Below are positions 17,747 to 26,900 of a stretch of DNA of 27,183 nucleotides, in pieces (within the stretch, counting starts at the first letter, position 1; every line of letters begins with the position of its first letter). This stretch comes from Poteriospumella lacustris. Lineage: Eukaryota; Sar; Chrysophyceae; Chromulinales; Dinobryaceae. The notes below the pieces were generated by a model. The model did not search any database. It was not told the origin of the DNA and saw nothing but the letters and a program-made list of their open reading frames with translations. The stretch spans positions 11,722 through 38,904 of the forward strand of contig SMOI01000193.1 in the NCBI GenBank assembly GCA_008000375.1, read 5' to 3'. The translations under genes and the position numbers were made by a program.

Positions 17747-19279
17747 TACAGTAGCTCAGGCAAAATATAGAACAAGTTACATACAGGTTCGGCTACCTCC
17801 GTGCAGATTTTGTTAGAACCGTTTGGCGTGCTGTCTCGATTGTGGCATACTTGTAACAACAACTGTTTGGCATAGCATTGTCGACTATAGTTGCATAGCT
17901 TGCGAAGGTATCTATGGGAAACCTCTTCAGGTGTGGCTCGACGCTGTTGTAAAGTAAGCCTTGAGATCTTACCTTTCCATGCATCTCAAGCAATTGTAAT
18001 AGCTTACCTTCAATTAAGTCAGTATATTCCTTGAAGGTGTTTTGATAATGGCGCAGGGTTTCCAGAGTATGGGGGGATGTTTGCTGCGGGATAACAGAGT
18101 TTTCTGGCAGTAGACCTTTCAGGTGAGCTACAAGCTTGCTGACCTTCGTCAGCGTAGTAGAATGACTCATCGTTTCCCACCAGCGCTCGTTATACCATTG
18201 GAAAAATACCGCTGCCACAGTAGTTTTAGTCACCTCTAGTCTTCCAGTACTTTCGTCTTGCCGATGGTGATTCTCTTCAGTGACGAAAGCGGAATCAAAT
18301 GACTCACTTCCAACCTCAGCAAGCGTAGAGTTGTTTGCTGGCTGATAAACCGCTGTTGTGACAGGGGCATGTGCTCGAACAATGGCTAAAAGATTGACTT
18401 GAGACTGGCTGAAAGATTCTAATTGTGATCTAACTTCTGCTTGAAACAACCTCAAATTCGCGTTCATCAATTGCAATGACTGCATCAATGCATCAGCGGA
18501 AGCAGATGCAGTTCTGGCGGAACTACTTGCATGGCGCTCCAAAATCTTATCGTTTCTCCAATTTAAAAACATTGTTGTCCACGTGCGCAAAGTTCCTTCT
18601 CCAACTCCAACAGTGGTTGCTGCACTTTTGATTCTCCTAAGGATCGGATGATCACTTTGGAATTCTTCAACTTCCGCCATGTGATGCAGCAAATTCGCAG
18701 CTAAGGCGAACTTCGTGTTGTCATCAAGAGAAGGAACGTTTAGTAAAGCATTGGCGTAGACTCGAAAGGAACCCTGCTGATCTGGCGGTAGAGAATCAAC
18801 ACTCGGGCTTATCATACTTCCATCTTCGATATCATCGGGGTCCTTGTAAAATGACAAGGCTCTTGCGCACTTTGTATCCGGCGTTGAAGAATACCTGATA
18901 TAAAACTGCATCATGTTCGAGTCACCGGAGTGGTTCCAACCTCCGCGAGTGTGCATTGCGGATATCGGCACGGCACTATGTTCGCCAAGGTGCCTAACAG
19001 CACCACTGCGCAGCGAGTGTGATGTGAGATTACCAGTCACTTGAATGTTGCGTTGTTGCAACGCCTTCGACAGCTGGCGTAGTTTCTCATTGGTAAACCG
19101 AATTCTCCGTCACCATTTGAGGCTCGGAACGCTTCAAAACATAAATCTCCACGACCGTACCCATTAAGCAGAGCCAAATTACTCGCCATAGCATGTATGG
19201 GACACCACTTCCAATTTTGAGCTTGAACTATGGTTAATGGTTCATCTGTTGAACTCGTTTTCGATCGTCTCACAGTGAA

Positions 19280-19342
19280 CTGGAAGAAGAAACCAATGAA
19301 TACATTGCGCATGCGTTATCAGAATGAAGACATGTAACTTAC
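19280..19342 (-). other. intron 2 of the recombinase gene (63 nt)
   Basis: Donor CAA|GTAAGT and acceptor TTCTTCTTCCAG|TTC. It contains an in-frame TGA. Removal joins LRAFQ to FTVRR in phase 0. Confidence 0.85.
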
Positions 19343-19522
19343 TTGAAAAGCTCTTAATTTATCAGACGCTCGGAACTTGAGCTGCCATGATGTAACCCCA
19401 AATATTTCGGACACTCTTCCCACCACTTGCCATTGCAACAGCAATAGGCTGCGGATGCCTTCGGCTTCCTTCCGACTTGCAATTTCCCCCGTCGGTGGAT
19501 CGCATAGGTAGTTGCACATTTC

Positions 19523-19585
19523 CTGAAGGTGTAACATGTCAATATTGACTCAATATTAGCGTAAAAATTAAGTACATAGTCTCGC
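19523..19585 (-). other. intron 1 of the recombinase gene (63 nt, GC-AG)
   Basis: Donor CAG|GCGAGA, acceptor ACACCTTCAG|GAAATG, with an in-frame TAA inside. Removal joins ALDLQ to EMCNYLC in phase 0. A GT at 19574 would instead create a stop, so the GC donor is preferred. It has the same length as intron 2. Confidence 0.65.
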
Positions 19586-20197
19586 CTGCAAATCTAATGC
19601 TGTCATGTGTGGCGCTCTATCGCAAAACTGCTCGCCGCTTTCGACGCTTTGATTAAGCATAAATGTTTTTGTCTTTCTTCTGACGTTTTTCACTCGAAAA
19701 TCAAACTGTGCATTCCAATCAGAGAGATCCGAACGCAAGTACTCTTTCGCCATTAGCGCCTCGTAGTATTTGGTCTTGAATCCAGACAGATAATTGGACA
19801 CTGTATTCCACTTCAGCATCTTGACTGTTCCAAGAAAGTACGTGAACTTTCCGGGCAATCCATGTTGAATGAAATACTTCAATGGGCACTCACTGTACGA
19901 AAGATAGATGTGTACTGCTGGATCTTCTGAATTTAGAATAGTCAAAAACTCATCAAAGTACTGAGCTCCAAGTCTCTCTTGGTTTTTAACTGCTTGGCTT
20001 TTTTGTTCGCCGAGATCAATCAAAACGGGAGATGAAACTACAGCAGAAGCTGAGATGGGGTTGACTCCGCCTTCATTCAGTCGTTGTCTTTTTCTCATAC
20101 CTTTGTCACCTTTCGTGCACTTGAAGCAAAAATGTCTCTGTCGATCTGATCTGTCGATCTTCACTCTGTCGATCTTCACCAGCACAAAGCAAATCAA

Positions 20198-20418
20198 TCA
20201 ACGCTGCTGGACCAACCAAGCATACACAGCAACAACAAAGTAGTTCATTATTTATTGGTTTTATTGTGAACGTATACATATAATGCAAAGAGACAAACGT
20301 ACTTCTGCTAGCTCTGCGACACAGGACACATTTCCGGAAACTCGACCAACGACAACCATTTTTGTTCATTTTCCGTGTAACGGCCAGCACCCGGAAAAGG
20401 GGGTCATTTCCGGAAAGG
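20198..20418. promoter_or_regulatory. shared 5' region of two divergent genes
   Basis: About 220 bases between the start of the recombinase gene (-) and the next plus-strand gene. It contains AT-rich TATTTATTGGTTTTATTGTG (about 20248-20267) and two overlapping TTTCCGGAAA-type palindromic sites (about 20331-20341 and 20407-20417). CTGTCGATCTTCACTCTGTC-like direct repeats lie near 20151-20180. Role inferred from position only. Confidence 0.35.
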
Positions 20419-20749
20419 ATGGAGGTTGTTGAACATCTTCTTCCTTTTCTCTCCAGTGCTGACCTTTCACGCTTTCACGGGTGCAACAGTCTAGAGGAAG
20501 TGCGCCTTATTGTGGAGGACATTCTTCCGGCAGAGTATGCTTGACGACGACGCAAAGGCGCGCAAGGTTTGGGATAAAATTTGTAGCAATGGAAATGAAT
20601 CAATTTTACGAATATGCATGCACCACGTATGTTGGGGAAAACGCAATGATGTTAAGGAGTATTTGCAATCCAATGGGGAAGTATCAATGACGCAGAACAT
20701 GGTCAAGCGCATCAACAAGCCCATCATTGGGGCGGAAGACAAGCATTGA
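20419..20749 (+). pseudogene. hypothetical F-box-like protein, frame broken
   Basis: ATG 20419 starts MEVVEHLLPFLSSADLSRFH, whose LLPFLSSADLSRF resembles the start of an F-box, and continues CNSLEEVRLIVEDILP. The frame then ends (TGA 20542). The next frame carries on as SMLDDDAKARKVWDKICSNG, ILRICMHHVCWGKRNDVKEY and KRINKPIIGAEDKH to TGA 20747-20749. Either a one-base shift near 20530 or a very short intron (GTGCGC...GGCAG, 34 nt) joins them; a shift is more likely as other introns here are 63-73 nt. It is divergent from the recombinase gene. Function unknown. Confidence 0.4.
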
Positions 20750-22560
20750 CCGAAAACATTGCACAGCCGCGCGAAGGTAAGGTGGCCCTAGGCCGGACAG
20801 AGGGGGCGCGACGAGGGCGGTCGCATTGGCCAAGAACAGTCGATAGCGGAAGTCGAACAGCGCCGACATCAACGCAGGATACCGAAGCACCGACACACAC
20901 GTCGGCCCTTCGCGACGTCGGCGACGAGCAGGGCGCCCTCGTAGAGCAACTGGGAGGCCACGCTGACCACCACCGGTCGACCCTGCACGAGCACCTCGAC
21001 CGCGGTGACGGAGTTGGGCACGTACGACGACAGCAGCGCGATCTGTCGGTCGGGCAGCCACTTGCAGCTCAGCTGCGACCAGTCGGGGCGGACCACGCCG
21101 CGACACGACGCGGACACGACGCAGTCGTGTGGATGGCAACGAGCGACGATTGTCCGATGAACGTGGCGTCCAGGTCTACGTGGGCGGCGGACAGTTGATA
21201 TCGGTTCGAGTGGGCGCGGGGCTTGGCGCAAAGGACGGCGCCTTCGATATCGCCGGGGTGGTAGAGGATTAACCGCTGAGCTGTCACGTCGGCTTCCTAA
21301 CCACGCTGTTGGGTCGACTGCCGTGACGGCGACAGATGGTCCCTGGGAGGGCTGTGCGCTGGGCTGACGTATCGGTTGATTGGTGGGGGTGGCAAGTGGT
21401 TGCTGCGTTGGCTGGCCACTTGGGCGACGAGACGGTTGTGCTGAAGGGCGTCCGCTGGGCCGCGCAGACGGCTGCTGGGTCGGGCGGACTGACGGCTGAG
21501 AGGTGGGCACCGCAGAGGGCTGTCCCGTCGGCCCCGCCACTGACTGTTGGCTGGGTCGTCCCGAAGGCTGCGCATACGGCGATCTCGTGGGCTGCGCCGA
21601 TTGCAGCGAGGTCGGTTTCCCCGCGGGCTGTGTCGACGCATGTGCCGATGGCTGCATGGTCGGCTGCCCAGTGGGCGGCGGGCTGCGCCACTACCGGAGG
21701 CTGAGCAGACGGTTGTTGCGAGGGTTGCGATGAAGGCAGAGAGGACGACTGAGCGGATGATGGTTCCGCGTGGACTGCGACGATGGAGACGAGGTCGGTT
21801 GCGGCCAGGGTTGCCGTATTGACTGAAACGATGGTTGCAACGAAGGTCGAAGGTTGTCGTGGGCTGCGACGATGGCTTGCGCCGCGAGGGCTGGCGCGAG
21901 GGCTGTCCACGCTTTGTTCTTGATCGCATAGACGTGAGCCGTTCCTGTCCCAACGGCGGCATGGCTGGAACCATGCGGACAGCCCATGATGAGCATGGTC
22001 ACCGAATAGATGGCAGCGCGCCACGATGTACCCCGAGTCATCCAGCGCCAAGCCCATGCCGCACTTGTCATCAGCAGCGCCGCCGTACAGCGGCGCCCCC
22101 AGCAAGCTCCATTGCACGCCCCCGCTGCCCCCAACCGCAAACATGGTCGGTGTGGTCGTAGGCTGGTACACGACGCCATTGCAAACGCCGTTTCGGTGGG
22201 ATCCATACTGAGCGTTGTACCGAAACCAGATCCCGCCGTGTAGGTGGTCACGCGAACCTCACCGAGGATTGACCAACAGAGTGTGTCGAACCGAACGATC
22301 TCAACCTCAGGACATATACGTAGCCGAGAGAGGGAACTGGTGGTGATCGTTTGACCATCACTGCTGATGCGCACAGCGTAGCCGAACAGATCGCCCGCCT
22401 GCGGAGAGACAACATCGCCAACACCCCCAAGAAGCTCCAAGTATACGAACTGGGATCCACATAGAAGACTGATACACCCACGACAAATGATCCATCGCAA
22501 CACAAATGCCCAGTTGATTTCCTGCAGTTGAATCAAAGATTGTGGCAGTCACGTTGACCT
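20690..22560 (-). pseudogene. FG-GAP / PSQPS-repeat surface protein, N-terminal part, heavily frameshifted
   Basis: Reading through frames in order: FDSTAGNQLGICVAMD and FVVGVSVFYVDPSS (22,550-22,440), then QAGDLFGYAVRISSDGQTIT (a typical FG-GAP repeat, about 22,400), GSGFGTTLSMDPTETAFAMA, and ADDKCGMGLALDDSGYIVA (another repeat). Then comes a linker of QPS-type repeats (about 21,860-21,310: QPSGRPSQQ, PTSQPSVRPTQQPSARPSG, PSAQPSQGPS). After it follow LILYHPGDIEGAVLCAKP and CKWLPDRQIALLSSYVPNSV, then PALMSALFDFRYRLF near 20,800. At least eight frame changes separate these pieces. FG-GAP blades usually form an extracellular beta-propeller and the QPS linker a stalk. It is truncated before any membrane segment. 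Signal peptide and true start not found. Confidence 0.75.
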
Positions 22561-22706
22561 GAGTACCTGCCCATACTCATTAGCAGTGTCTTCCGCGTTG
22601 TTGAATGCACTCCTGCTTCCCAATCTATTTCCTCATGGGCGATTTCTCCATTTCTCCCGAACCAAGTGGAAGTCGGCCCGGCTGTTTCACATTTTGCAGG
22701 AGTGAC

Positions 22707-22722
22707 AAAAAAAAGAGAAAAA
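22707..22722 (-). terminator. Pol III T-run downstream of tRNA-Leu
   Basis: On the minus strand five T (22722-22718) lie 6 bases after the tRNA 3' end, followed by TCTC and eight T (22714-22707). Confidence 0.8.
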
Positions 22723-22728
22723 GGATAT

Positions 22729-22808
22729 TGACAGAAGTGGGGTTCGAACCCACGCCCTCACGGAGTACGACCTGAACGTACCGCCTTAGACCACTCGGCC
22801 ATTCTGCC
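22729..22808 (-). tRNA. tRNA-Leu(CAG)
   Basis: 80 nt, no intron. Acceptor GGCAGAA pairs with TTCTGTC (one G-T), discriminator A. D arm is GCC-GAGTGGTCTAA-GGC. Anticodon stem GTACG/CGTAC has loop TTCAGGT, so the anticodon is CAG. The variable arm has 11 nt (TCCGTGAGGGC), class II as expected for Leu. T arm is GTGGG-TTCGAAC-CCCAC with a perfect B box. CCA is not encoded. It reads CUG, which is common in the GC-rich gene at 24-27 kb. Confidence 0.97.
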
Positions 22809-22835
22809 TTCCGTGTCGCGACAAGACGCTTTGCA

Positions 22836-22844
22836 TATATAAAG
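22836..22844 (-). promoter_or_regulatory. TATA-like element upstream of tRNA-Leu
   Basis: TATATAAAG on the plus strand (CTTTATATA on the minus), 28-36 bases upstream of the tRNA 5' end. Such elements help position Pol III in some eukaryotes; it could equally serve a plus-strand transcript. Confidence 0.35.
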
Positions 22845-22856
22845 GACTTTGTGTGA

Positions 22857-23991
22857 GTTATCTTTCTCTCCTCGATTTCACGCGAAGGTTGGTCGTTCTC
22901 GTGGTAGAACGATCATTGTCGTCAGTTCCTTGAAGGTTAGCACGGGTTTCAAGGGGATTGTTCTTTGATGGTTTCTTCCGTGTACAATCTTCATCCTCAC
23001 TTTGTAGCCTCCGCGCTAATCGCGTTTGATTCCAAGATTCTGGAGTCTTTCGGTGAAAATAATCATCTGGTCCCTGAACCGACACGATATGGATTTGGTT
23101 CCCTGATGTTTCTCGATGAATCTCTCTGTCCCTGTCTCAGCATATTTTTCTTTATCCGCAGTTCTTTCTCTGCACCAGCGCTGCGGTTCGCTCGATCACT
23201 CCCCTTATCCTCTGCGGTTCGCCCGATCTCTCTCGTCTTCGCACAATCAACCCCCGCCAATGGAATATACTATCACGGCTGCAGTACTGATTCAATTTGA
23301 CCTATACCCAACTCTCACCTATACCCAACTCTCGCCTCACTGCATCCACTGTTCTCACTTGAATAGCCTCGTCGATTCTTTTCAGTGTAGTCTTTGGCTC
23401 GCGCAGCGAACCATCACGAACTGCCATCCACGAAGTGCCACACGCATCGAACAGTGACGCATTCTTTTCAGTGAATATCTACGTTCTACCGGCTTACTAG
23501 TTCAGGGAGGTGTACACTACACGGGGGAGGGGATCGCCGCTCTACTTTTTGGTCGGCCCCACGCCCCACGGCGACTACTACTACGACCACTACTGCGATC
23601 GCGTAACAAAGAAAAGCAACGTGGGTGATGAGAGAGAACAACGATAACGAAACGAAATGGAAGCACACGAGAGGACACGCATGACACTGACGTGCACAAA
23701 CAACACGAACGGGCAACGCGGTGAAAGGCGAATGCGGTGACAACTGTCTTTTACCACAGCAGCAGCAGACAGCGCCCCCAGACCGAGATGGTCAAACAAA
23801 TAGGGGAAGGCCATAGACATGTACAAGACACCACCACGTAGAACACAAATAAAGAAACCAAAAGAGACACTGGTGAGAGAGAGAGAGACCGATGGAGACA
23901 CACCCCAGAGTGAGCCACCGATGGAGAGACACCGATCTATGATAAAGACGGAGCCACGGCCGTGGCCCATTGGTACTGGACGGGGAGGAGC
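22857..23991. other. intergenic stretch, pyrimidine/purine-skewed, small direct repeats
   Basis: No gene I can support. 22,965-23,300 is open on the plus strand but its protein is low in signal. 23,060-23,480 is C/T-rich with tandem CCTATACCCAACTCTC twice (23,300-23,333), TGCGGTTCGC(T/C)CGATC twice (23,181-23,228) and ATTCTTTTCAGTG twice. 23,870-23,940 is a GAGAGA-rich strip with ACCGATGGAGA repeated. This is probably the 3' flank of the large minus-strand gene and the upstream flank of the tRNA and FG-GAP gene. Confidence 0.45.
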
Positions 23992-26900
23992 TCAGTTGAC
24001 CCAGGAATCATCGCTGTCGTTGGCGGAGGAGTCGTCGTCGCCGCGGGACGACGGCGAAGACGACGACAGCGCCACGTGGCCGAAGAGCGCCGATAGCTCG
24101 CGGCTCTCGGAGGACGCGTCACTGTCTCGGCGGTTGCGTCGCGGTGACGGACTCTTCTCCTCGTCGACATTGGCAGCGGAGTCGGGCAGCGACACCGAGA
24201 GAACGAAGGACGAGGGCAGCGTGGCGCCCTCGACCGACGGCGTCGAGGAACTCGACAGCGACCACGCGTCTCGCGAGTGGTTCGTGAACGACCCCGACGA
24301 CCCCGACGACCTCGACGACCGTCGCCGCGACGACGACAAGCGGCCGAACGAGTCCGAATCGCTGGGGTGGGACGACCACGGCAACGACAGTGAAAGCGAC
24401 TGCGACAAAGACGACGACGACGGCGGCGGCAGCGAGGGAGACAGCGGCGGCTCCATTGCGGCCACAGGCACTGCCCTTGCATGTGTCCCTACCGCTGCGG
24501 CTGCTGACACATAAGTCGCTTCCGAAGCCATCGGGGACGAAGCCATCGGCGGCCGCGATGGCGACACCGAAGGCAACGTTTGACCGCGCACCGCCGCACT
24601 CGACGTATCTCGGGGTATCGCGGGAACCGCCGACGTCGCTGCCATCACCGTCATCGCGGGCGGCGCCATCGCACTCAAACGCGCCAGCGTCGCCTCGGTG
24701 GGATTCGCCGTCGCCACCTTCAGTCGGTACCGTCGTCGCTCAGAGCGGCTCCACCAGACGCCCGCCCCGACGGCCGGTAGCCCGACGAAGACGACCACGA
24801 GCACCGCGGTCTGCGCGCCGACCGGCACGAGCGGCACGTACACGGCGTAGTACACGTACACGAACCAGCCGAGCAGCAGCGTCGCCATCAGACGTAGCAG
24901 CTTCTCCGCGGCCTCCGGCGACAGACGCAGGTACCAGCGGACCGCCAGCCACCGCAACGACGACGGTCGGTCGAGCGCGACGCTGTCAGCGGTCACAGAG
25001 CGCAGCAACGACGCGATCCACGGCGCCTCGGCGGTCATCGACAAGCGGTCTAAGCTGCGCGTCAACGCCGCCGACGTCTCCGCGGCGGTGGACGAAGCGG
25101 TGGGCTCGAGGCGCGGTGGTGTCGAAACGGCGACCATGCGCAGCCAGGCGGCGAGCAGCGGCTGTCGCAGGGAGCCCGGCAGCCATACGTCGAGCACGAG
25201 GATCTCGACGACCGACAGGTAGCAAGCGTCCGTCGCCACCTCCCAGCCGCACACGTTCAGATACGCCACCTGCCACGAGTAGCCGCGCACCACCGCCTTC
25301 GTCAAGATGAAGTACAACCCGCCGCCGTTCAGTGCGAGCACCAGCCCCGCCGCCACCCACACGCGCCACGCGGTGGACATCTGCCACGCGGCCGTCTGCG
25401 ACGATGACGGAGATGGAGACGAAGACGAAGCGTCCGTCGACGAAGAGGTCGTCGCCGAGACGACGACGGTGTCGTACGAGCGGTGACGGTAGCGCGCGTG
25501 GACGCGACTGAGGAGGTCCGCTGCCGCGGCGCGGCGGTTCGACTGTCGCTGGGCCAGCTCCGCCAGGGCCAGCAGCATTAACGTGGCGCCTCGTTGGCCC
25601 TCCGTCCTCTGGCGGGCGGCCTCAGACCCGTCCAGCCGCCTGCGGCGAGGGTCTGCGGCGCTCAAGCCCTGCGCTAGGAGCCACCGCTCGCGAGCGCGAA
25701 GACACGTCGCAGACACGGGCAGCACCTGCGGCTCTGCGTCTGCGGCCCCAACGGCCGCTGCGAGTCGATCAACGACGCTTCTTCGGCGGCGGCGGTGGTG
25801 GTGATCCCCGCCGGTGGAAGTGGACGGAACGATGGGCGTCGCCGCCTCCGCCGCCCACGGCTCCTTCGGCGACTCGTGCTCCACGACCGCCGGGCCCTCG
25901 ACGCGACGCGACGGCGGCCGCGGCCAGAAGAGACCGAAGACGAAGGTCAGCGCCATGTCGAACAGCGACGAGAACACCGCCGCGATGACGAACGAGAACA
26001 CGAAGGCGACCACCGACGCGTCGTCGCCGTTCAGCCCACACGAACCGGTCGCCGTGTCCGCGTCGCCGCTGTCGTCGATCGACACGCGCCGCACCACCGT
26101 CCCGCTCAGCGTCTCGGTTACGTCGCCCGCCGACACCGTCGCCGGCGGCGGCGTCCACCGACAGCGACTCTGCCACGGATCCAGCAGCGTCTTGCGGAAC
26201 TCGCACGTGTCCCGGTCGACGGCCTGGCTCGCGCAGTAGCCGTCGTCCACCGGGTACTGCAGGTCGTACAGCACCGCCAACACGAAGCACGACACCGTCA
26301 GCGCCGTCAGCAGCTGCAGGATGTCCAGCACCAGCTGCTTCTGCCGCGTGGACCGCGCGAACCCGTCGTCGTCGTGGGGCGATCGCCTCGACGCTGCCGC
26401 CGCCTCCGCCGCCGGTGACTCGCCGAAGACCGACGCGGCGACCACCCGCAGATGCGGGTGCTGGTGCACCACCGTCCGCCACGTGCGCTGCAGCCACGAC
26501 CGACCCGGCGCGAAGATCGGCGGCAGCGCCTGCGCCAGGTACTGCACCAGCAGACTCTGCCGCACCTCCTCGACGGTCGGCGGCGCCACCGCCGGCGTCG
26601 CGGCGATCGGCGTCTTCGCCCACGCCGACGCCGCCCCACCCGACGCCACCGACGCCACCGACGCTGCGGGTACTGTCGGAACCGCCGCCACCTTCGACGG
26701 CTTCTTCGCCGCCCGCCGCGACCACGACACGTACTGCAGCAGCATCAGCAGCAGCCCCACCGCCCACACCGCGCTGAACGTCGCCAATATCGTCGCCGAC
26801 TGGTCCGCCACGTTGCCCGACAGCCCCACGGCCACCACCGACACGGTGCTGTCCAGGTCGCCCGCCGCGAACGACGAGAACGCCGCCACCGTCACCTTGC

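Larger units (their letters stand above)
17793..20197 (-). pseudogene. Crypton-like tyrosine recombinase, three exons, one frameshift
   Basis: Exon 1 (20197 or the internal Met near 20097, to 19586) has a basic start (MRKRQRLNEGG) and a helical core-binding domain (LGTVKMLKWNTVSNYLSGF). Exon 2 (19522-19343) carries the first catalytic Arg in LLLLQWQVVGRVSEIFG (Arg at 19417-19415). Exon 3 starts FTVRRSKTSSTDEP (likely beta-hairpin Lys). After a one-base frame break near 19100 it continues RFTNEKLRQLSKALQQRN and reaches HSLR (Arg at 19010-19008), RGGWNHS and FYIRY (nucleophile Tyr probably 18902-18900). These are the R...HxxR...H/W...Y residues of tyrosine recombinases. A 350-residue C-terminal extension follows, with helices and AAVFFQWYNERWWE, possibly DNA-binding. 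No reverse transcriptase is nearby, which argues for a Crypton rather than a DIRS/Ngaro element. Everything except the single shift looks intact. Confidence 0.8.

Noticed and set aside
17793-20197. DIRS/Ngaro retrotransposon
   Set aside because: No reverse transcriptase or RNase H frame of suitable kind lies next to the recombinase; the nearest one belongs to the separate Copia element.
21284-22171. Treating the 295-codon minus-strand frame as an intact gene
   Set aside because: It is a mixture: true protein (GLALDDSGYIVA) at its start, then shifted-frame noise, then a short QPS piece, showing that it crosses frameshifts.
24390-25310. Long plus-strand open frame (306 codons) opposite the large membrane protein gene
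   Set aside because: Arg/Pro/Ala/Thr-only composition typical of the antisense of GC-rich coding sequence; the minus strand has the membrane helices and Cys motifs.
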